DNA of 64,000 nucleotides, taken from NCBI GenBank assembly GCA_902519435.1, contig CABYKC010000001.1, positions 1-64,000 on the forward strand, in the 5' to 3' direction. The notes beneath the pieces were generated by a model that was not told the DNA's origin, did no database searches, and saw only the letters and a program-made list of their open reading frames with translations. This stretch comes from an uncultured Alphaproteobacteria bacterium. GTDB taxonomy: Bacteria > Pseudomonadota > Alphaproteobacteria > HIMB59 > GCA-002718135. Each line of letters starts with the position of its first letter. The first letter of the stretch is position 1. Position numbers and translations under genes: made by a program. Shown here in pieces: positions 1-8,945 of the stretch.

Positions 1-511
1 AAGGAAGTAAACTTTTTGCTAAATTTCCAAACCCAATTAATCCAACATTTGAGTTAAAAAGTGTATAAGCAAATTTATTTTCTTTAATTCCATATTGCTC
101 TTCAGAATTTAAAAATTTTTTGTAAACTCCCAAAATATTTCTAGAAAGTGAGATTGCGTAACCTATACAAGCTTCAGCAACAGCAGGAGCCATGGCAGGT
201 GCAGCTGATAAAACATAAATACCTCTTCTATGTGCTTCATGATAGTCAATATTCGGTTCCCAATTTGCTTTGACATTTATAATTGCTTTAATTTTTTTTG
301 ATTTATCTAAACGTTCTTTAGGCATAGCAGTCTGTCCAACTAATATTTCAATTTCTTCAATATTTTTATCTACAAGTTCATCAGGAGCTCGACTACCAAA
401 GTGATAGATTAAATTAGATATTTTTTCTAATTCAGTCTTAACATCATTGGTAAAAACCATTTCTTCATTTCTTGGATAAGGATCAAAAAAAATTAGAGGT
501 TTGTCTTGCAT
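1..511 (-). CDS. D-isomer-specific 2-hydroxyacid dehydrogenase, partial
   Basis: The reading frame starts at the ATG at 511 and runs off the left edge without a stop, so only the N-terminal ~170 residues are visible. They begin MQDKPLIFFDPYPRN and reach a Rossmann-type stretch, VGLIGFGNLAKSLL, at the window edge. The segment APAMAPAVAEACIGYAISL is typical of NAD-dependent 2-hydroxyacid dehydrogenases, which interconvert 2-hydroxy and 2-keto acids. The start codon overlaps the stop of the upstream permease gene (TAATG), so it is probably the last visible gene of the sugar-type ABC operon. The catalytic Arg/Glu/His triad lies outside the window, and the substrate is unknown. Confidence 0.8.
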   Translation of the reverse strand, partial: MQDKPLIFFDPYPRNEEMVFTNDVKTELEKISNLIYHFGSRAPDELVDKNIEEIEILVGQTAMPKERLDKSKKIKAIINVKANWEPNIDYHEAHRRGIYVLSAAPAMAPAVAEACIGYAISLSRNILGVYKKFLNSEEQYGIKENKFAYTLFNSNVGLIGFGNLAKSLLP

Positions 512-1575
512 TACTTCATACCTGTACTTGCTATTCCTGTTGTTATAAATTTTTGTAAGTAAGCAAATATAATTGCTATAGGTAATAAAGTTACCATAGT
601 CATTGATAATACATAATTCCACTGACTAGTAAGTTCTCCGTGAAATGCGTTTAATCCAATTTGCAATGTATAAACTTCACTTTTTGATAAAACTATTAAA
701 GGCCATAAGAAATCATTCCATCTCCACATTATGGAAAAAATTGCTAAAACTGCAATAGCAGGTATAGATAAAGGTAGGACAACTCGCCAATAAATTGCCC
801 ATTCACTTGCGTGATCCATTCTTGCTGCTTCTATAAGCTCTCTAGGCAATGTAAGCATATATTGACGAAGTAAAAAAACTCCTGTTGGTGTTGCAGCACC
901 TGGAAGAATTACGCCCCATAATGAATTTATCATTCCAAAGTTTGCAACAACATAAAAAACTGGAACCAAAATTATCGTTAATGGTATTAATAATGTGCCT
1001 ATAACAAAAACGAGTGCAAAATTTTTCCCTCTAAACTCATATATAGAAAGTGCATATGCTGCCATTGAATTTATTATTAACGTTATTATTGTTGCTACAA
1101 CAGTAATGAAAGTTGAGTTTTTGAAATAAAGTAAAAAATCATACTTTCTTAAAGGATCAACATAGTTTTGCCACTGAATTTTAAATTCTCTTATTTTTTC
1201 TCTTTTATCAATCGGTACTTTTACTGTTTCTCCTGGGTTTAGAGGATCAACCATTTTAGCATTAATTCCAATTCTTTTAATTTGTGCTAACTGCTTTACT
1301 GACCCATCTTCTTGTGTCACATTAAAAATTGGTAAGGGTTTGTCGTATCCTTCAACATCAACTTGAATTTGAGAAAGTGGCAAAATTGTTGGAGGATATT
1401 CTTGTATACCTGCTAATGTCTTTAATGAAGATAATCCTAACCACACAACAGGACCAAACATTAAAAGAACACCTAGAAATAAATAAAAATAAGAAAAATA
1501 ATCTGTCCAATGATATTTATTTTTATATCTTTTTTTTGTAGCAATTTTTATTATTCTTGAAGTTGTTTCAGACAT
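511..1575 (-). CDS. Sugar-type ABC transporter permease (MalG-like)
   Basis: Inner-membrane subunit of a carbohydrate-uptake ABC importer, 354 residues. The C-terminal part carries the EAA loop (EAARMDHASEWAIYWRVVLP) that contacts the ATPase. One membrane segment near residue 30 is followed by a hydrophilic stretch (about 55-135) and then about five membrane segments. The periplasmic insert is longer than in E. coli MalG. It begins one base after its partner permease ends and lies downstream of a binding-protein gene, which gives the order binding protein, permease, permease, dehydrogenase. No ATPase gene is visible on this side; it may lie left of the window or be shared. The substrate is inferred only from the family. 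Confidence 0.9.
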   Translation of the reverse strand: MSETTSRIIKIATKKRYKNKYHWTDYFSYFYLFLGVLLMFGPVVWLGLSSLKTLAGIQEYPPTILPLSQIQVDVEGYDKPLPIFNVTQEDGSVKQLAQIKRIGINAKMVDPLNPGETVKVPIDKREKIREFKIQWQNYVDPLRKYDFLLYFKNSTFITVVATIITLIINSMAAYALSIYEFRGKNFALVFVIGTLLIPLTIILVPVFYVVANFGMINSLWGVILPGAATPTGVFLLRQYMLTLPRELIEAARMDHASEWAIYWRVVLPLSIPAIAVLAIFSIMWRWNDFLWPLIVLSKSEVYTLQIGLNAFHGELTSQWNYVLSMTMVTLLPIAIIFAYLQKFITTGIASTGMK

Positions 1576-1576
1576 A

Positions 1577-2608
1577 TTAGATTTCTTGATGTTTACTTTC
1601 TTTATTTCGACTGAAATATAATTGCATAAGTGTTAAAAATAAAAGTACCACACCGAGAACCATAGATGCGGCGGCTGCAAGACCAAAATTTTGAACAGAT
1701 CCAGATGAAGCAAATCCTGTGGTAAAAATATATTGAACAATCAATGATGTAGATGTTCCAGGCCCCCCACCAGTTAAAACATATATTTCATCAAATGTTT
1801 GAACACCTTTTATTGAGGCAAGAATAAATACAACTAATAAATTTGGCATTAGAAGAGGTAGAGTTATTCGAAAGAAAATTCTTTCTCGGCTAGTTCCATC
1901 CACCTCGGCTGCCTCATATAAATTTGGAGGTATTGCTTGAAGACCTGCTAATACAATTAGAGTGTAAAAACCCATATGAGCCCATATTGATACAAAGATT
2001 ACAGATGCCATAGCCCATGATGGATCCGTTAAAAATGATACTTTGTCTCCACCATAAGACTCAATTATTGCATTGAAAGCTCCATTTTTTAGCAGTATCC
2101 ATTGCCAAATCAAACCAACAACAACTGGTGACAATAAAACAGGGAAAAAAAATACCGATCTAAAAAAGCCTCTGCCAATAATTTTCTTATTTAATATCAC
2201 GGCAGTCAAAACCGAAAAGAAAATCATTAAGCCTACTTGAAAAACAACAAAGAATATAGTGTTATAAACTCCTCTCCAAAAAAAATCTTCTGTACATGTA
2301 TTTGGGTTTAAATAACTCTCACAATCAAATAACTGATCATATTGTTTTGTTGTAGGAAGTTCTCTCTCAGCAAATAACAGTTCGTCACCAGATGATAATG
2401 AAAAGAAAAAGTTTGCACCAAGAGGGATTATTACAAATAATCCAAAAAAAATTAAATTTGGAAGCAAAAAAATATATGGCATATTTCTTACTCCAATAAT
2501 TTTTTGAATTGGCCACATGATTAAATCAATAGCATGCATTAAAAATGCAAAGGGAATGTTTAAAATTCTAAGGAAAAAAATTTTTGTTTGATTTCTAATA
2601 TTTTCCAT
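1577..2608 (-). CDS. Sugar-type ABC transporter permease (MalF/UgpA-like)
   Basis: Membrane subunit of the same importer, 343 residues. About six hydrophobic segments are visible. The EAA loop reads EAAEVDGTSRERIFFRITLP near residue 230, and the late segment GGGPGTSTSLIVQYIF is typical of MalF/UgpA-type permeases. A hydrophilic insert (about residues 75-105) contains the only cysteines, in FDCESYLNPNTC, and could form a periplasmic disulphide. It lies 65 bases downstream of the binding-protein gene, separated by a terminator-like hairpin, so its expression is probably lower than that of the binding protein. Confidence 0.9.
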   Translation of the reverse strand: MENIRNQTKIFFLRILNIPFAFLMHAIDLIMWPIQKIIGVRNMPYIFLLPNLIFFGLFVIIPLGANFFFSLSSGDELLFAERELPTTKQYDQLFDCESYLNPNTCTEDFFWRGVYNTIFFVVFQVGLMIFFSVLTAVILNKKIIGRGFFRSVFFFPVLLSPVVVGLIWQWILLKNGAFNAIIESYGGDKVSFLTDPSWAMASVIFVSIWAHMGFYTLIVLAGLQAIPPNLYEAAEVDGTSRERIFFRITLPLLMPNLLVVFILASIKGVQTFDEIYVLTGGGPGTSTSLIVQYIFTTGFASSGSVQNFGLAAAASMVLGVVLLFLTLMQLYFSRNKESKHQEI

Positions 2609-2620
2609 TAAATGATTTCG

Positions 2621-2649
2621 AAAAAAAGCTGCTCAAAATGAGCAGCTTT
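2621..2649 (-). terminator. Intrinsic terminator/attenuator after the binding-protein gene
   Basis: Perfect 11-bp stem (2625-2635 with 2639-2649) around a 3-base loop, with GCTGC in its core. On the minus strand it is followed by a T run (A run at 2621-2627). It sits between the binding-protein gene and the first permease gene. This is a common arrangement that gives excess binding protein, with partial read-through into the permeases. Confidence 0.85.
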
Positions 2650-2673
2650 ATATTATTATTATTTTGGATGTAA

Positions 2674-3954
2674 TTATCCGCCGTATTTTTCTTTAAGTTG
2701 TTTTTCAACATCTTCATCCATACGCGTCCAAGCTTCTTCCATTGTCATTTCACCAACAATAGCTTGTCCTAATCTTGAGATAATTGCGTTAAACATTATA
2801 CGGTTGTCAACGTGTGCCTGAAGATCAAAAGCGACTTGATCAATAGTTGGCACTGCGCCAGCAAAAGTGTTTAATGCATGTTTTGCGTTTGGATCATTAG
2901 TTTGATAGTCAACTTGTAGATCTAAGTGTCCAGGGATGGCAAGAACTTGACCAATAAAACTACTTAGTTGTTCTTTACTAGAAAGATAATCCATTACCTT
3001 TCCAACAGCTGGATTAGCATTGAATGCTAATAGTGCATTTCCACCTGGCATTCCAGTACATGCAGCAGGACCACATGGAGCTGGTACAGCCCACCAATCA
3101 AAATCATCTCCTACTTCATTTGCAAATCTTCCAATTTGCCATGAACCACTCATCATGAAAACTACCTCAGCAGCATTCCACCAATCATTTGGAGCATGAT
3201 ATTTAGATCCTGAAACTGATCCCCAAAGATCTTTACTCATTGTACCTGCTTGGTGCCAGTCATAAAGCATTTGAGTCATAGCTTTTAATCCATCATCAAC
3301 TAATTTTGGATCACCATTTGAATCAAAATATTTCGCACCCATAGAAATCGCAGGGCCTGATACACGGTGACCTGATCGATCCCAAGCCATTGGTATAGGA
3401 GTACCTGTTTTTTCTGCTACTTCAATTGAAACTGCTGCCCATTCTTCCCAAGTTGCACCAGGGCCTAATAGATCTACACCAGCTTGTTCAAATAGAGTTT
3501 TATTTACATATGGACCAGTAACGGTCATTGTAGAATGGAAACCATGAATTGAAGTTGTATCTCCAGGCTTACGATACCAATTTAAAAAAGGACCGAAGCT
3601 TTTTTCATAGTAACTTGGATCAGCTACATAAGGCGTAATATCAGCATAATATTTGTTTAATCCACCAAGATCAGTAACACGAGCAATGTCAGGACCTTCA
3701 CCAGCAGCAAGCTGGATAGGTAGAGTGTTCATTATTGCATCATATGGTACAATATCTAAAATTACATTTATATCTGGATTAGCTGCATTAAACTCATCAA
3801 TTTGTGCTGCAATTGGCACATTTTCTTTGTCTCCATCTCCATACCACATAATACGTACATCTGTGGCAGCAAAAGAAACTGCAGAAATTAAAGTTAATGA
3901 GAATGAAACTAAAGCTACAGATATTGCTTTTAAAATAAACTTAAAGTTCATCAT
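2674..3954 (-). CDS. Extracellular sugar-type solute-binding protein
   Basis: Periplasmic binding protein of 426 residues for the adjacent permeases. It starts with a classical Sec signal peptide (MNFKFILKAISVALVSFSL, ending near SAVSFA/AT around residue 30). The mature part is a family-1 substrate-binding fold: DVRIMWYGDGD at its start, LPIQLAAGEGPDIARV near residue 80, and FMMSGSWQIGRFA near residue 265. Aromatic residues are plentiful in the second half, as in sugar-binding proteins. Two consecutive ATG codons (3954 and 3951) follow a strong GGAGGAT Shine-Dalgarno. The second is better spaced, so the true start may be 3951. It is transcribed divergently from the isomerase gene at 4077. The ligand is not known; a sulfosugar or other marine sugar is only a guess from context. 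Confidence 0.9.
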   Translation of the reverse strand: MMNFKFILKAISVALVSFSLTLISAVSFAATDVRIMWYGDGDKENVPIAAQIDEFNAANPDINVILDIVPYDAIMNTLPIQLAAGEGPDIARVTDLGGLNKYYADITPYVADPSYYEKSFGPFLNWYRKPGDTTSIHGFHSTMTVTGPYVNKTLFEQAGVDLLGPGATWEEWAAVSIEVAEKTGTPIPMAWDRSGHRVSGPAISMGAKYFDSNGDPKLVDDGLKAMTQMLYDWHQAGTMSKDLWGSVSGSKYHAPNDWWNAAEVVFMMSGSWQIGRFANEVGDDFDWWAVPAPCGPAACTGMPGGNALLAFNANPAVGKVMDYLSSKEQLSSFIGQVLAIPGHLDLQVDYQTNDPNAKHALNTFAGAVPTIDQVAFDLQAHVDNRIMFNAIISRLGQAIVGEMTMEEAWTRMDEDVEKQLKEKYGG

Positions 3955-4033
3955 TTATCCTCCAATTTTTTTCAGACTAAAACATATTAAATTATTATAT
4001 ACAAGTAATAAAAACCTAGAAATAATGGCAAAT

Positions 4034-4060
4034 TATAATATTTTGTTTAAAAATATTATA
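4034..4060. promoter_or_regulatory. Long AT-rich inverted repeat in a divergent promoter region
   Basis: Perfect 11-bp inverted repeat (4034-4044 with 4050-4060, 5-base spacer GTTTA) in the 122-base gap between the divergent binding-protein and isomerase genes, 16 bases before the isomerase ATG. It could be an operator, or a weak stem in the isomerase 5' leader. It contains almost no G or C, so chance formation in this AT-rich DNA cannot be excluded. Confidence 0.35.
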
Positions 4061-4076
4061 AACATATCAAAATTCA

Positions 4077-5450
4077 ATGATTGGTTATTTAGCATTAGCA
4101 AGAGATACATTTGATATAAATTATGCTTTAGATAATAAAAAAAGGTTTGAAAAATTTATAGATATTTTAGACATTAAATACTCACATTTTAAAGAATTAA
4201 TTACAGATGATGAAACAGGGAAAAAAGCTATTAGATATTTTAAAAAACTAAATTGTAGCAAATATATCATTGCTCAAACAACTTTCACTGATGCAAAATT
4301 TATAACAAGTTTTGCTAAAACATTTAATAAACCAATACATTTAATAAGTTTTAAAGAGCCGAGAACAGGTAAGCGGTTAAGATTGAACTCTTTATGTGGT
4401 GTAAATCTTGCTATGCATTCTTTAATCAAATTAAAATATAAGCCAGAATTTTCAATATTTATTAATAATAAATTATTCGAAAGGGAAAAAATTAATAATT
4501 TTTTAAAAAATAAAAAAATTTTAAAAAATAATACATTGAAAAAAATAAAAAATTTTAAAAAGAAAGATGGCATTATTTTTTCAAAAAAAAAGAATTTAGG
4601 ACTTGTTGGAAAAAGACCAGATGGATTTTTTACCTGTGATTATGATAATAGAGAAATAGAAAAAAAATTAAATTATAGTCTTAAGAAAATTAAATTAGAA
4701 ACTTTGTTTAATATTTCTAAAAATGTTAGCACTAAAGATATTACAAAAACTAAAAATAAAATAAAAAAAGATTTGAAATCAGTCTCTAAGTTGAATGCAA
4801 ATGAATTAAATAGAAGTATTTCAATTTTTCATGGGTTAGAAAAAATAAAAAATGATAACAATATTGATACTTTTGCAATTAAGTGTTGGCCTGAAATGTT
4901 TACTCAATTTGGATGTGCATCATGTGGTCCAATGGCTATGATGAATGAAAAGGGAGTTAGCAGTGCATGTGAAGCTGATGTATTAGGAAGTATAAGTTGC
5001 GATATTTTAAATAAGATAAATAACAGACCTTCACTTTTAGTAGATGTTGTTGATTGCGATCCCAAAACTGATACTTTAGTTTTTTGGCATTGTGGATTAG
5101 CTCCAATTAGTATGGCAAAAAAAAATACAGCAAGAGCAACTGTACATTCTAATAGAAGGAAAGCATTGCTACATGATTTTGCATTTAGACCTGGAAAAAT
5201 AACAATATTTAGAGTTTCAAAATCAGAAAATAAATTAAAATTTATTGTTATTAAAGGTGAAGTTTTAGATAAAAAAAATTCATTTTCAGGTACTTCGGGT
5301 GTTGTGAGATTTCAAACAAATACCTATCAAAAATTAGTTAGATTATTCACGTCTGGTATCGAACATCATCTAGCATTCACATATGGAGATGTATATTCAG
5401 AAATAAAAAAACTAAGTGGTCAATTAAATATTCCAATTTACACAACATGA
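4077..5450 (+). CDS. L-fucose/L-arabinose isomerase-family protein
   Basis: Cytoplasmic protein of 457 residues with the N-terminal signature MIGYLALARDTFDINYA of the COG2407-type fucose/arabinose isomerase family. These metal-dependent enzymes interconvert aldoses and ketoses. Conserved acidic and histidine positions typical of the metal site are visible in the C-terminal half: Glu in SSACEADVLGS near residue 299, Asp in VDVVDCDPKTD, and His in FWHCGLAPI near 337. The middle (about residues 150-240) is lysine-rich and poorly conserved. The next gene (Gfo/Idh) overlaps by 4 bases (ATGA), so the two are co-translated. Members of this family include a sulfoquinovose isomerase (SqvD of the transaldolase sulfoglycolysis pathway). 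With the YihV-like kinase and ComDE nearby that role is possible but unproven. Start chosen on the family signature. Confidence 0.8.
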   Translation: MIGYLALARDTFDINYALDNKKRFEKFIDILDIKYSHFKELITDDETGKKAIRYFKKLNCSKYIIAQTTFTDAKFITSFAKTFNKPIHLISFKEPRTGKRLRLNSLCGVNLAMHSLIKLKYKPEFSIFINNKLFEREKINNFLKNKKILKNNTLKKIKNFKKKDGIIFSKKKNLGLVGKRPDGFFTCDYDNREIEKKLNYSLKKIKLETLFNISKNVSTKDITKTKNKIKKDLKSVSKLNANELNRSISIFHGLEKIKNDNNIDTFAIKCWPEMFTQFGCASCGPMAMMNEKGVSSACEADVLGSISCDILNKINNRPSLLVDVVDCDPKTDTLVFWHCGLAPISMAKKNTARATVHSNRRKALLHDFAFRPGKITIFRVSKSENKLKFIVIKGEVLDKKNSFSGTSGVVRFQTNTYQKLVRLFTSGIEHHLAFTYGDVYSEIKKLSGQLNIPIYTT

Positions 5451-6535
5451 AAACGAAAATTAAATATGGAATTGTTGGAAGTGGACTAATGGGTTGTGAA
5501 CATATTTCAAATATTAATCTTATAGATTCAGCTGAAGTAGTTGCCATCTCAGACAGTAATGAAAATTCAATAAATAAAGCTAAAAATCTTATCTCAAATG
5601 ATATTAAAATCTATTCAAATAATAATGAAATTTTTAAAAATAATGAAGTGGATGCTTTTATTATTTCGACTCCCAATTTTACCCATCATGATATAATTAA
5701 AGAAGCGTTAAAAACAAAAAAACATTTATTAATTGAAAAACCCTTATGTACAAAATTAGAAGATTGTCTTGAAATTAAAAAATTATCAACTTCATATCCA
5801 TCAGTAATATGGGTGGCTATGGAGTATAGGTACATGCCACCTGTTCAAAAAATGATCCAAGAAATAGATAGCAATAAAATTGGTAAGCTTAAAATGCTTT
5901 CAATTCGTGAACATAGATTTCCATTTCTCAAAAAAGTAGATGATTGGAATAGATTCCAAATAAACACCGGTGGAACATTAGTAGAAAAATGCTGTCATTT
6001 TTTTGATTTAATGCGCCTAATTACAAATAGTGAAGTTACACAAGTATATGCAAGTGGTGACCAAAGTATAAATCATCTTAATGAAAATTATAATGGAAAA
6101 GTTCCTGATATATTAGACAATGCATTTGTAATTTTAGATTTTAAAAATGGAATAAGAAGTTCTTTAGAACTTTGTATGTTCGCAGAAAATTCAGAAATGC
6201 AAGAAGAGCTATGTGCTGTTGGAGATAAGGGTAAAATAGAAACAGGTGTGCCAGCTGATGCATCTGGAAAAAACTCTTCAGAAGTTAGAATAGGTTTAAG
6301 AAACTCTAAAAATGCAATTAAAGAATTAGTTGAGGTAGATAAAAAAATTTTATCAGCTGGGCAACATCATGGATCGACTTATTATCAACATTTAGAATTT
6401 ATTAAAGCAATTAATAATAATTTAAAACCACAAGTTTCTATAAACGATGGTCTTCATGCAGTGGCTATTGGAGAAGCAGCAGAGAAATCAATAAAAGAAA
6501 ATCGTGTGGTTAAGATGAGTGAATTTAATCTTTAA
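5447..6535 (+). CDS. Gfo/Idh/MocA-family oxidoreductase
   Basis: NAD(P)-dependent oxidoreductase fold, 362 residues. The N-terminal Rossmann motif is YGIVGSGLMGCEHI, EKPLCT lies near residue 100, and the segment GGTLVEKCCHFFDLMRLI near residue 177 carries the conserved catalytic-type histidine. Such enzymes oxidise sugars, inositols or sugar acids. Some members of the fold are NAD-dependent glycosidases, including the GH188 sulfoquinovosidases, so either role is conceivable here. The ATG overlaps the stop of the isomerase gene by 4 bases, and the 3' end overlaps the convergent dehydrogenase gene by 11 bases. The substrate is unknown. Confidence 0.85.
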   Translation: MKTKIKYGIVGSGLMGCEHISNINLIDSAEVVAISDSNENSINKAKNLISNDIKIYSNNNEIFKNNEVDAFIISTPNFTHHDIIKEALKTKKHLLIEKPLCTKLEDCLEIKKLSTSYPSVIWVAMEYRYMPPVQKMIQEIDSNKIGKLKMLSIREHRFPFLKKVDDWNRFQINTGGTLVEKCCHFFDLMRLITNSEVTQVYASGDQSINHLNENYNGKVPDILDNAFVILDFKNGIRSSLELCMFAENSEMQEELCAVGDKGKIETGVPADASGKNSSEVRIGLRNSKNAIKELVEVDKKILSAGQHHGSTYYQHLEFIKAINNNLKPQVSINDGLHAVAIGEAAEKSIKENRVVKMSEFNL

Positions 6536-7460
6536 AATTTTCAAAAAATTTATTTGTTTTATCAATTATAAAATTACTTACTCTCACGTTTGATTCAGCA
6601 GTTACACCTGCAATATGAGGTGTTAAGATGCAATTCATATCATTTGTAATATTGTTATAAAATGCTTCATTTACTGGTTCATTTTCAAAAACATCTAATG
6701 CAAAACCAGAGATATATTTATTTTTATAAGCGTCAATTAAGTCTTTCTCATTGATGACGCCACCCCTAGAAGAATTAATTATAATTGGTTGTTTTTTCAT
6801 TTTAATAAAAGCTTGTCTGTCAAATAGATACTTTGTTTCATTATTTAATGGGACATGAATAGAAATTATGTCGGCCAAATTAAGAATTTCATCGAATGAA
6901 ACTTTCTTAACATTTTCTGCCTCCATTTGTTTCGAAGTTATAAAAGGATCATATACAATACTGCTAACATCAAAAACATTTACAAGATTTAAAACTTTTT
7001 TTGAAATATCCCCAAAACCTATTAGACCAAGAGTCTTTCCTTTAAGTTCTTTTGTAACAATTGATGTCCTTGGCCATTTTCCTTTTAGAGTTTGTTCTTT
7101 AATAATGTGCGTTTTTTTTAATAATGTAAGAGAAGAATTCACAACGTATTCTGCAACAGAGTCAGAATTCATACCTGTTGCTGGCTGAACAATGATATTA
7201 TTTTTTTTACAGTATTCTGTATCTATATTATCAAGACCAACACCTAATCTTCCTATAAACTTTAAATTTGACGCATTTATTAAAATTTTCTTATCTAAAC
7301 TTGTTTTATTCCTTACGATGATGCCATCAAATTTCTGAATTTCTCTCTCTAAAAAATCTTTATTTTGCCAGGCATCTTTTTTATAAATTACATCAAATTT
7401 TTTATTTATATTTTGCAATGATTGTGAATTTATAAATTCTGTAATTAAAATCTTTGTCAT
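6525..7460 (-). CDS. NAD-dependent 2-hydroxyacid dehydrogenase (SerA-like; candidate sulfolactate dehydrogenase)
   Basis: 311 residues, the length of a single-domain D-2-hydroxyacid dehydrogenase without the ACT domain of full SerA. The nucleotide-binding motif is GLIGFGDISKKV near residue 145. The catalytic residues are in place: Arg in INSSRGGVI, Glu in LDVFENEP, His in TPHIAGVT. It would oxidise a 2-hydroxy acid to a 2-keto acid. It overlaps the kinase gene by 4 bases and sits in the same strand run as ComD/ComE, which decarboxylate 3-sulfopyruvate. The known (S)-sulfolactate dehydrogenase SlcC belongs to this family, so sulfolactate to sulfopyruvate is the favoured reaction. Phosphoglycerate or another hydroxy acid cannot be excluded. 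Confidence 0.8.
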   Translation of the reverse strand: MTKILITEFINSQSLQNINKKFDVIYKKDAWQNKDFLEREIQKFDGIIVRNKTSLDKKILINASNLKFIGRLGVGLDNIDTEYCKKNNIIVQPATGMNSDSVAEYVVNSSLTLLKKTHIIKEQTLKGKWPRTSIVTKELKGKTLGLIGFGDISKKVLNLVNVFDVSSIVYDPFITSKQMEAENVKKVSFDEILNLADIISIHVPLNNETKYLFDRQAFIKMKKQPIIINSSRGGVINEKDLIDAYKNKYISGFALDVFENEPVNEAFYNNITNDMNCILTPHIAGVTAESNVRVSNFIIDKTNKFFENFKD

Positions 7461-8365
7461 TTAATTTTTCTAATTTTTAATTTTTTTAAAAACTTTTTTA
7501 CGTTGTTTAAATTTGGTATTGAATATATGCCTCCAGATTTCATGCATTTTAAAGTTGCAGTAGCTGCTGCCAATTGAATACTTTGAGAGTTTGATTTATT
7601 TAATGATAGAGCTGTTGCAAAAGCACCATGAAAAACATCTCCTGCACAATTCGTTTCAACTGTTTTTACTTTTGGAACATTACAATGATATAATGAGTTA
7701 TTTTCAACCCAATAAACACCATTTGATCCCATAGTAACTGCAACAAATTTATTTGTTTCATTGAATATTTGAAAAAGAGCCTTTTGCATATTGATGTTTT
7801 TTTTATAAGTTTTCAAACCTTCTTCAGAAAATATAGGGTGCGAAGCTTTGTGAACAATTTCAGAAATTTTATTAGAATTTTTAAAATTATCTAGATCAGC
7901 AACACATTTAATATTTTTTTTATTGGTATTAATAGTAATATAAGAGGCCATATCTATCCATCTCATATCTATTGAATAAATATCCTTTTTTTTAAAATTT
8001 AATTTGGGTATTTTCTTATAATCAAGTAATTTTGGATCATTGTATGCTGCTAGTAATCTTTCACCTTGTGTATCCTCAATTACAAAGCTTTGCGAAGACT
8101 GACATTTTTTAATAAAAATTGATTTACTAGTATTAATAGAAAATTTTTTTAATTCATTTTTTAAAAAGTCTGATGAATCATCATCTCCAAATTTTCCTAT
8201 GAATTTTGATTCAGAGCCCAAAATTTTTGCAGTAAATGCCGATACTGCTGCTGAACCACCTAATCTTTTATCAATACCTATAGATAAAACTTTAATTGGT
8301 TTTTTTGGAAATTTATTAATCCTACTTATGTAATCTGTAAATATTGATCCTGCGCAAATGATCAT
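7457..8365 (-). CDS. PfkB-family sugar kinase resembling sulfofructose kinase
   Basis: 302 residues of ribokinase/PfkB fold. It has the early GG motif (RLGGSAAVSA, residues 34-43) and the C-terminal ATP/anion-hole motif, here NCAGDVFHG (239-247) with the catalytic base Asp243. The first Gly of the usual GAGD is Cys240. Several stretches recall E. coli YihV (6-deoxy-6-sulfofructose kinase) as I remember it: SSQSFVIEDTQGER (90-103), DMRW (133-136), SEEGL (180-184), and LKC followed by GG and IP near the C-terminus. The predicted reaction is ATP-dependent phosphorylation of a ketose, possibly sulfofructose. It lies 10 bases after comE and overlaps the dehydrogenase by 4. The kinase family is certain; the substrate is inferred. 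Confidence 0.85.
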   Translation of the reverse strand: MIICAGSIFTDYISRINKFPKKPIKVLSIGIDKRLGGSAAVSAFTAKILGSESKFIGKFGDDDSSDFLKNELKKFSINTSKSIFIKKCQSSQSFVIEDTQGERLLAAYNDPKLLDYKKIPKLNFKKKDIYSIDMRWIDMASYITINTNKKNIKCVADLDNFKNSNKISEIVHKASHPIFSEEGLKTYKKNINMQKALFQIFNETNKFVAVTMGSNGVYWVENNSLYHCNVPKVKTVETNCAGDVFHGAFATALSLNKSNSQSIQLAAATATLKCMKSGGIYSIPNLNNVKKFLKKLKIRKIK

Positions 8366-8375
8366 AAAATATTAA

Positions 8376-8945
8376 TTAAAGGTATTTAACTTTACCAATA
8401 AACTTTCTAAACCTATCTCTTATAGTTATAGGATTGAGTGGAATGGGATCAATTTTAACATTTCCAGAGTTGATCTTTGAAATTATTACATATGAATTAT
8501 CTTTATCATCAATGGCTTTGTTCAATTCATTAACTGTTTCCTCGCCAGAACATTCAACCACATTTTTGCAGCCAGCTCCTAATGCAACATCCTTTAAGGA
8601 AGTTTTCTCATCAGTAAATGTTCGTTGATCTCCTGTTGATCCATAAGAGCCATTATCAATTATCAATAAAGTATAGTTTGATGGCGCTCTATTACCTATT
8701 GTTGCTAGGGTATTCATATTCATTAAAACTGATCCATCACCATCTATACTAATAACGTGTTTATTTTGGGATAGTGCCAAGCCTAAGCCAATAGAAGATG
8801 ATAAGCCCATACTGCCTAACATATAAAAAAAATTTGGTTGATCACTAATTTTATATAATTCTTGAGACGGAAGACCTATATTACAAATAACTAAGTTATC
8901 TTTAAGAATACTTTGTATCTTATTTAACAAGTCAAAACGGTTCAT
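8376..8945 (-). CDS. comE: Sulfopyruvate decarboxylase-like subunit beta (ComE type)
   Basis: 189-residue TPP-binding half of a two-subunit 2-oxo-acid decarboxylase. The TPP/Mg motif starts at GDGSVLMNMNTLATIG near residue 70 and ends at LLIIDNGSYGSTGDQ. The upstream half-gene encodes the Pyr-domain subunit, and the ATG here overlaps its stop by 4 bases. Split enzymes of this size are sulfopyruvate decarboxylase ComDE, which converts 3-sulfopyruvate to sulfoacetaldehyde plus CO2. Phosphonopyruvate decarboxylase is a related but usually fused enzyme. Xsc, which consumes sulfoacetaldehyde, is encoded at 45119-46888, which supports the sulfonate reading. It is in a run with the kinase and 2-hydroxyacid dehydrogenase genes. 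Confidence 0.8.
   Translation of the reverse strand: MNRFDLLNKIQSILKDNLVICNIGLPSQELYKISDQPNFFYMLGSMGLSSSIGLGLALSQNKHVISIDGDGSVLMNMNTLATIGNRAPSNYTLLIIDNGSYGSTGDQRTFTDEKTSLKDVALGAGCKNVVECSGEETVNELNKAIDDKDNSYVIISKINSGNVKIDPIPLNPITIRDRFRKFIGKVKYL

Noticed and set aside
3653..4114. Plus-strand 153-codon frame across the binding-protein start
   Set aside because: It lies mostly antisense to the binding-protein gene, has no recognisable family, and covers the divergent promoter region.
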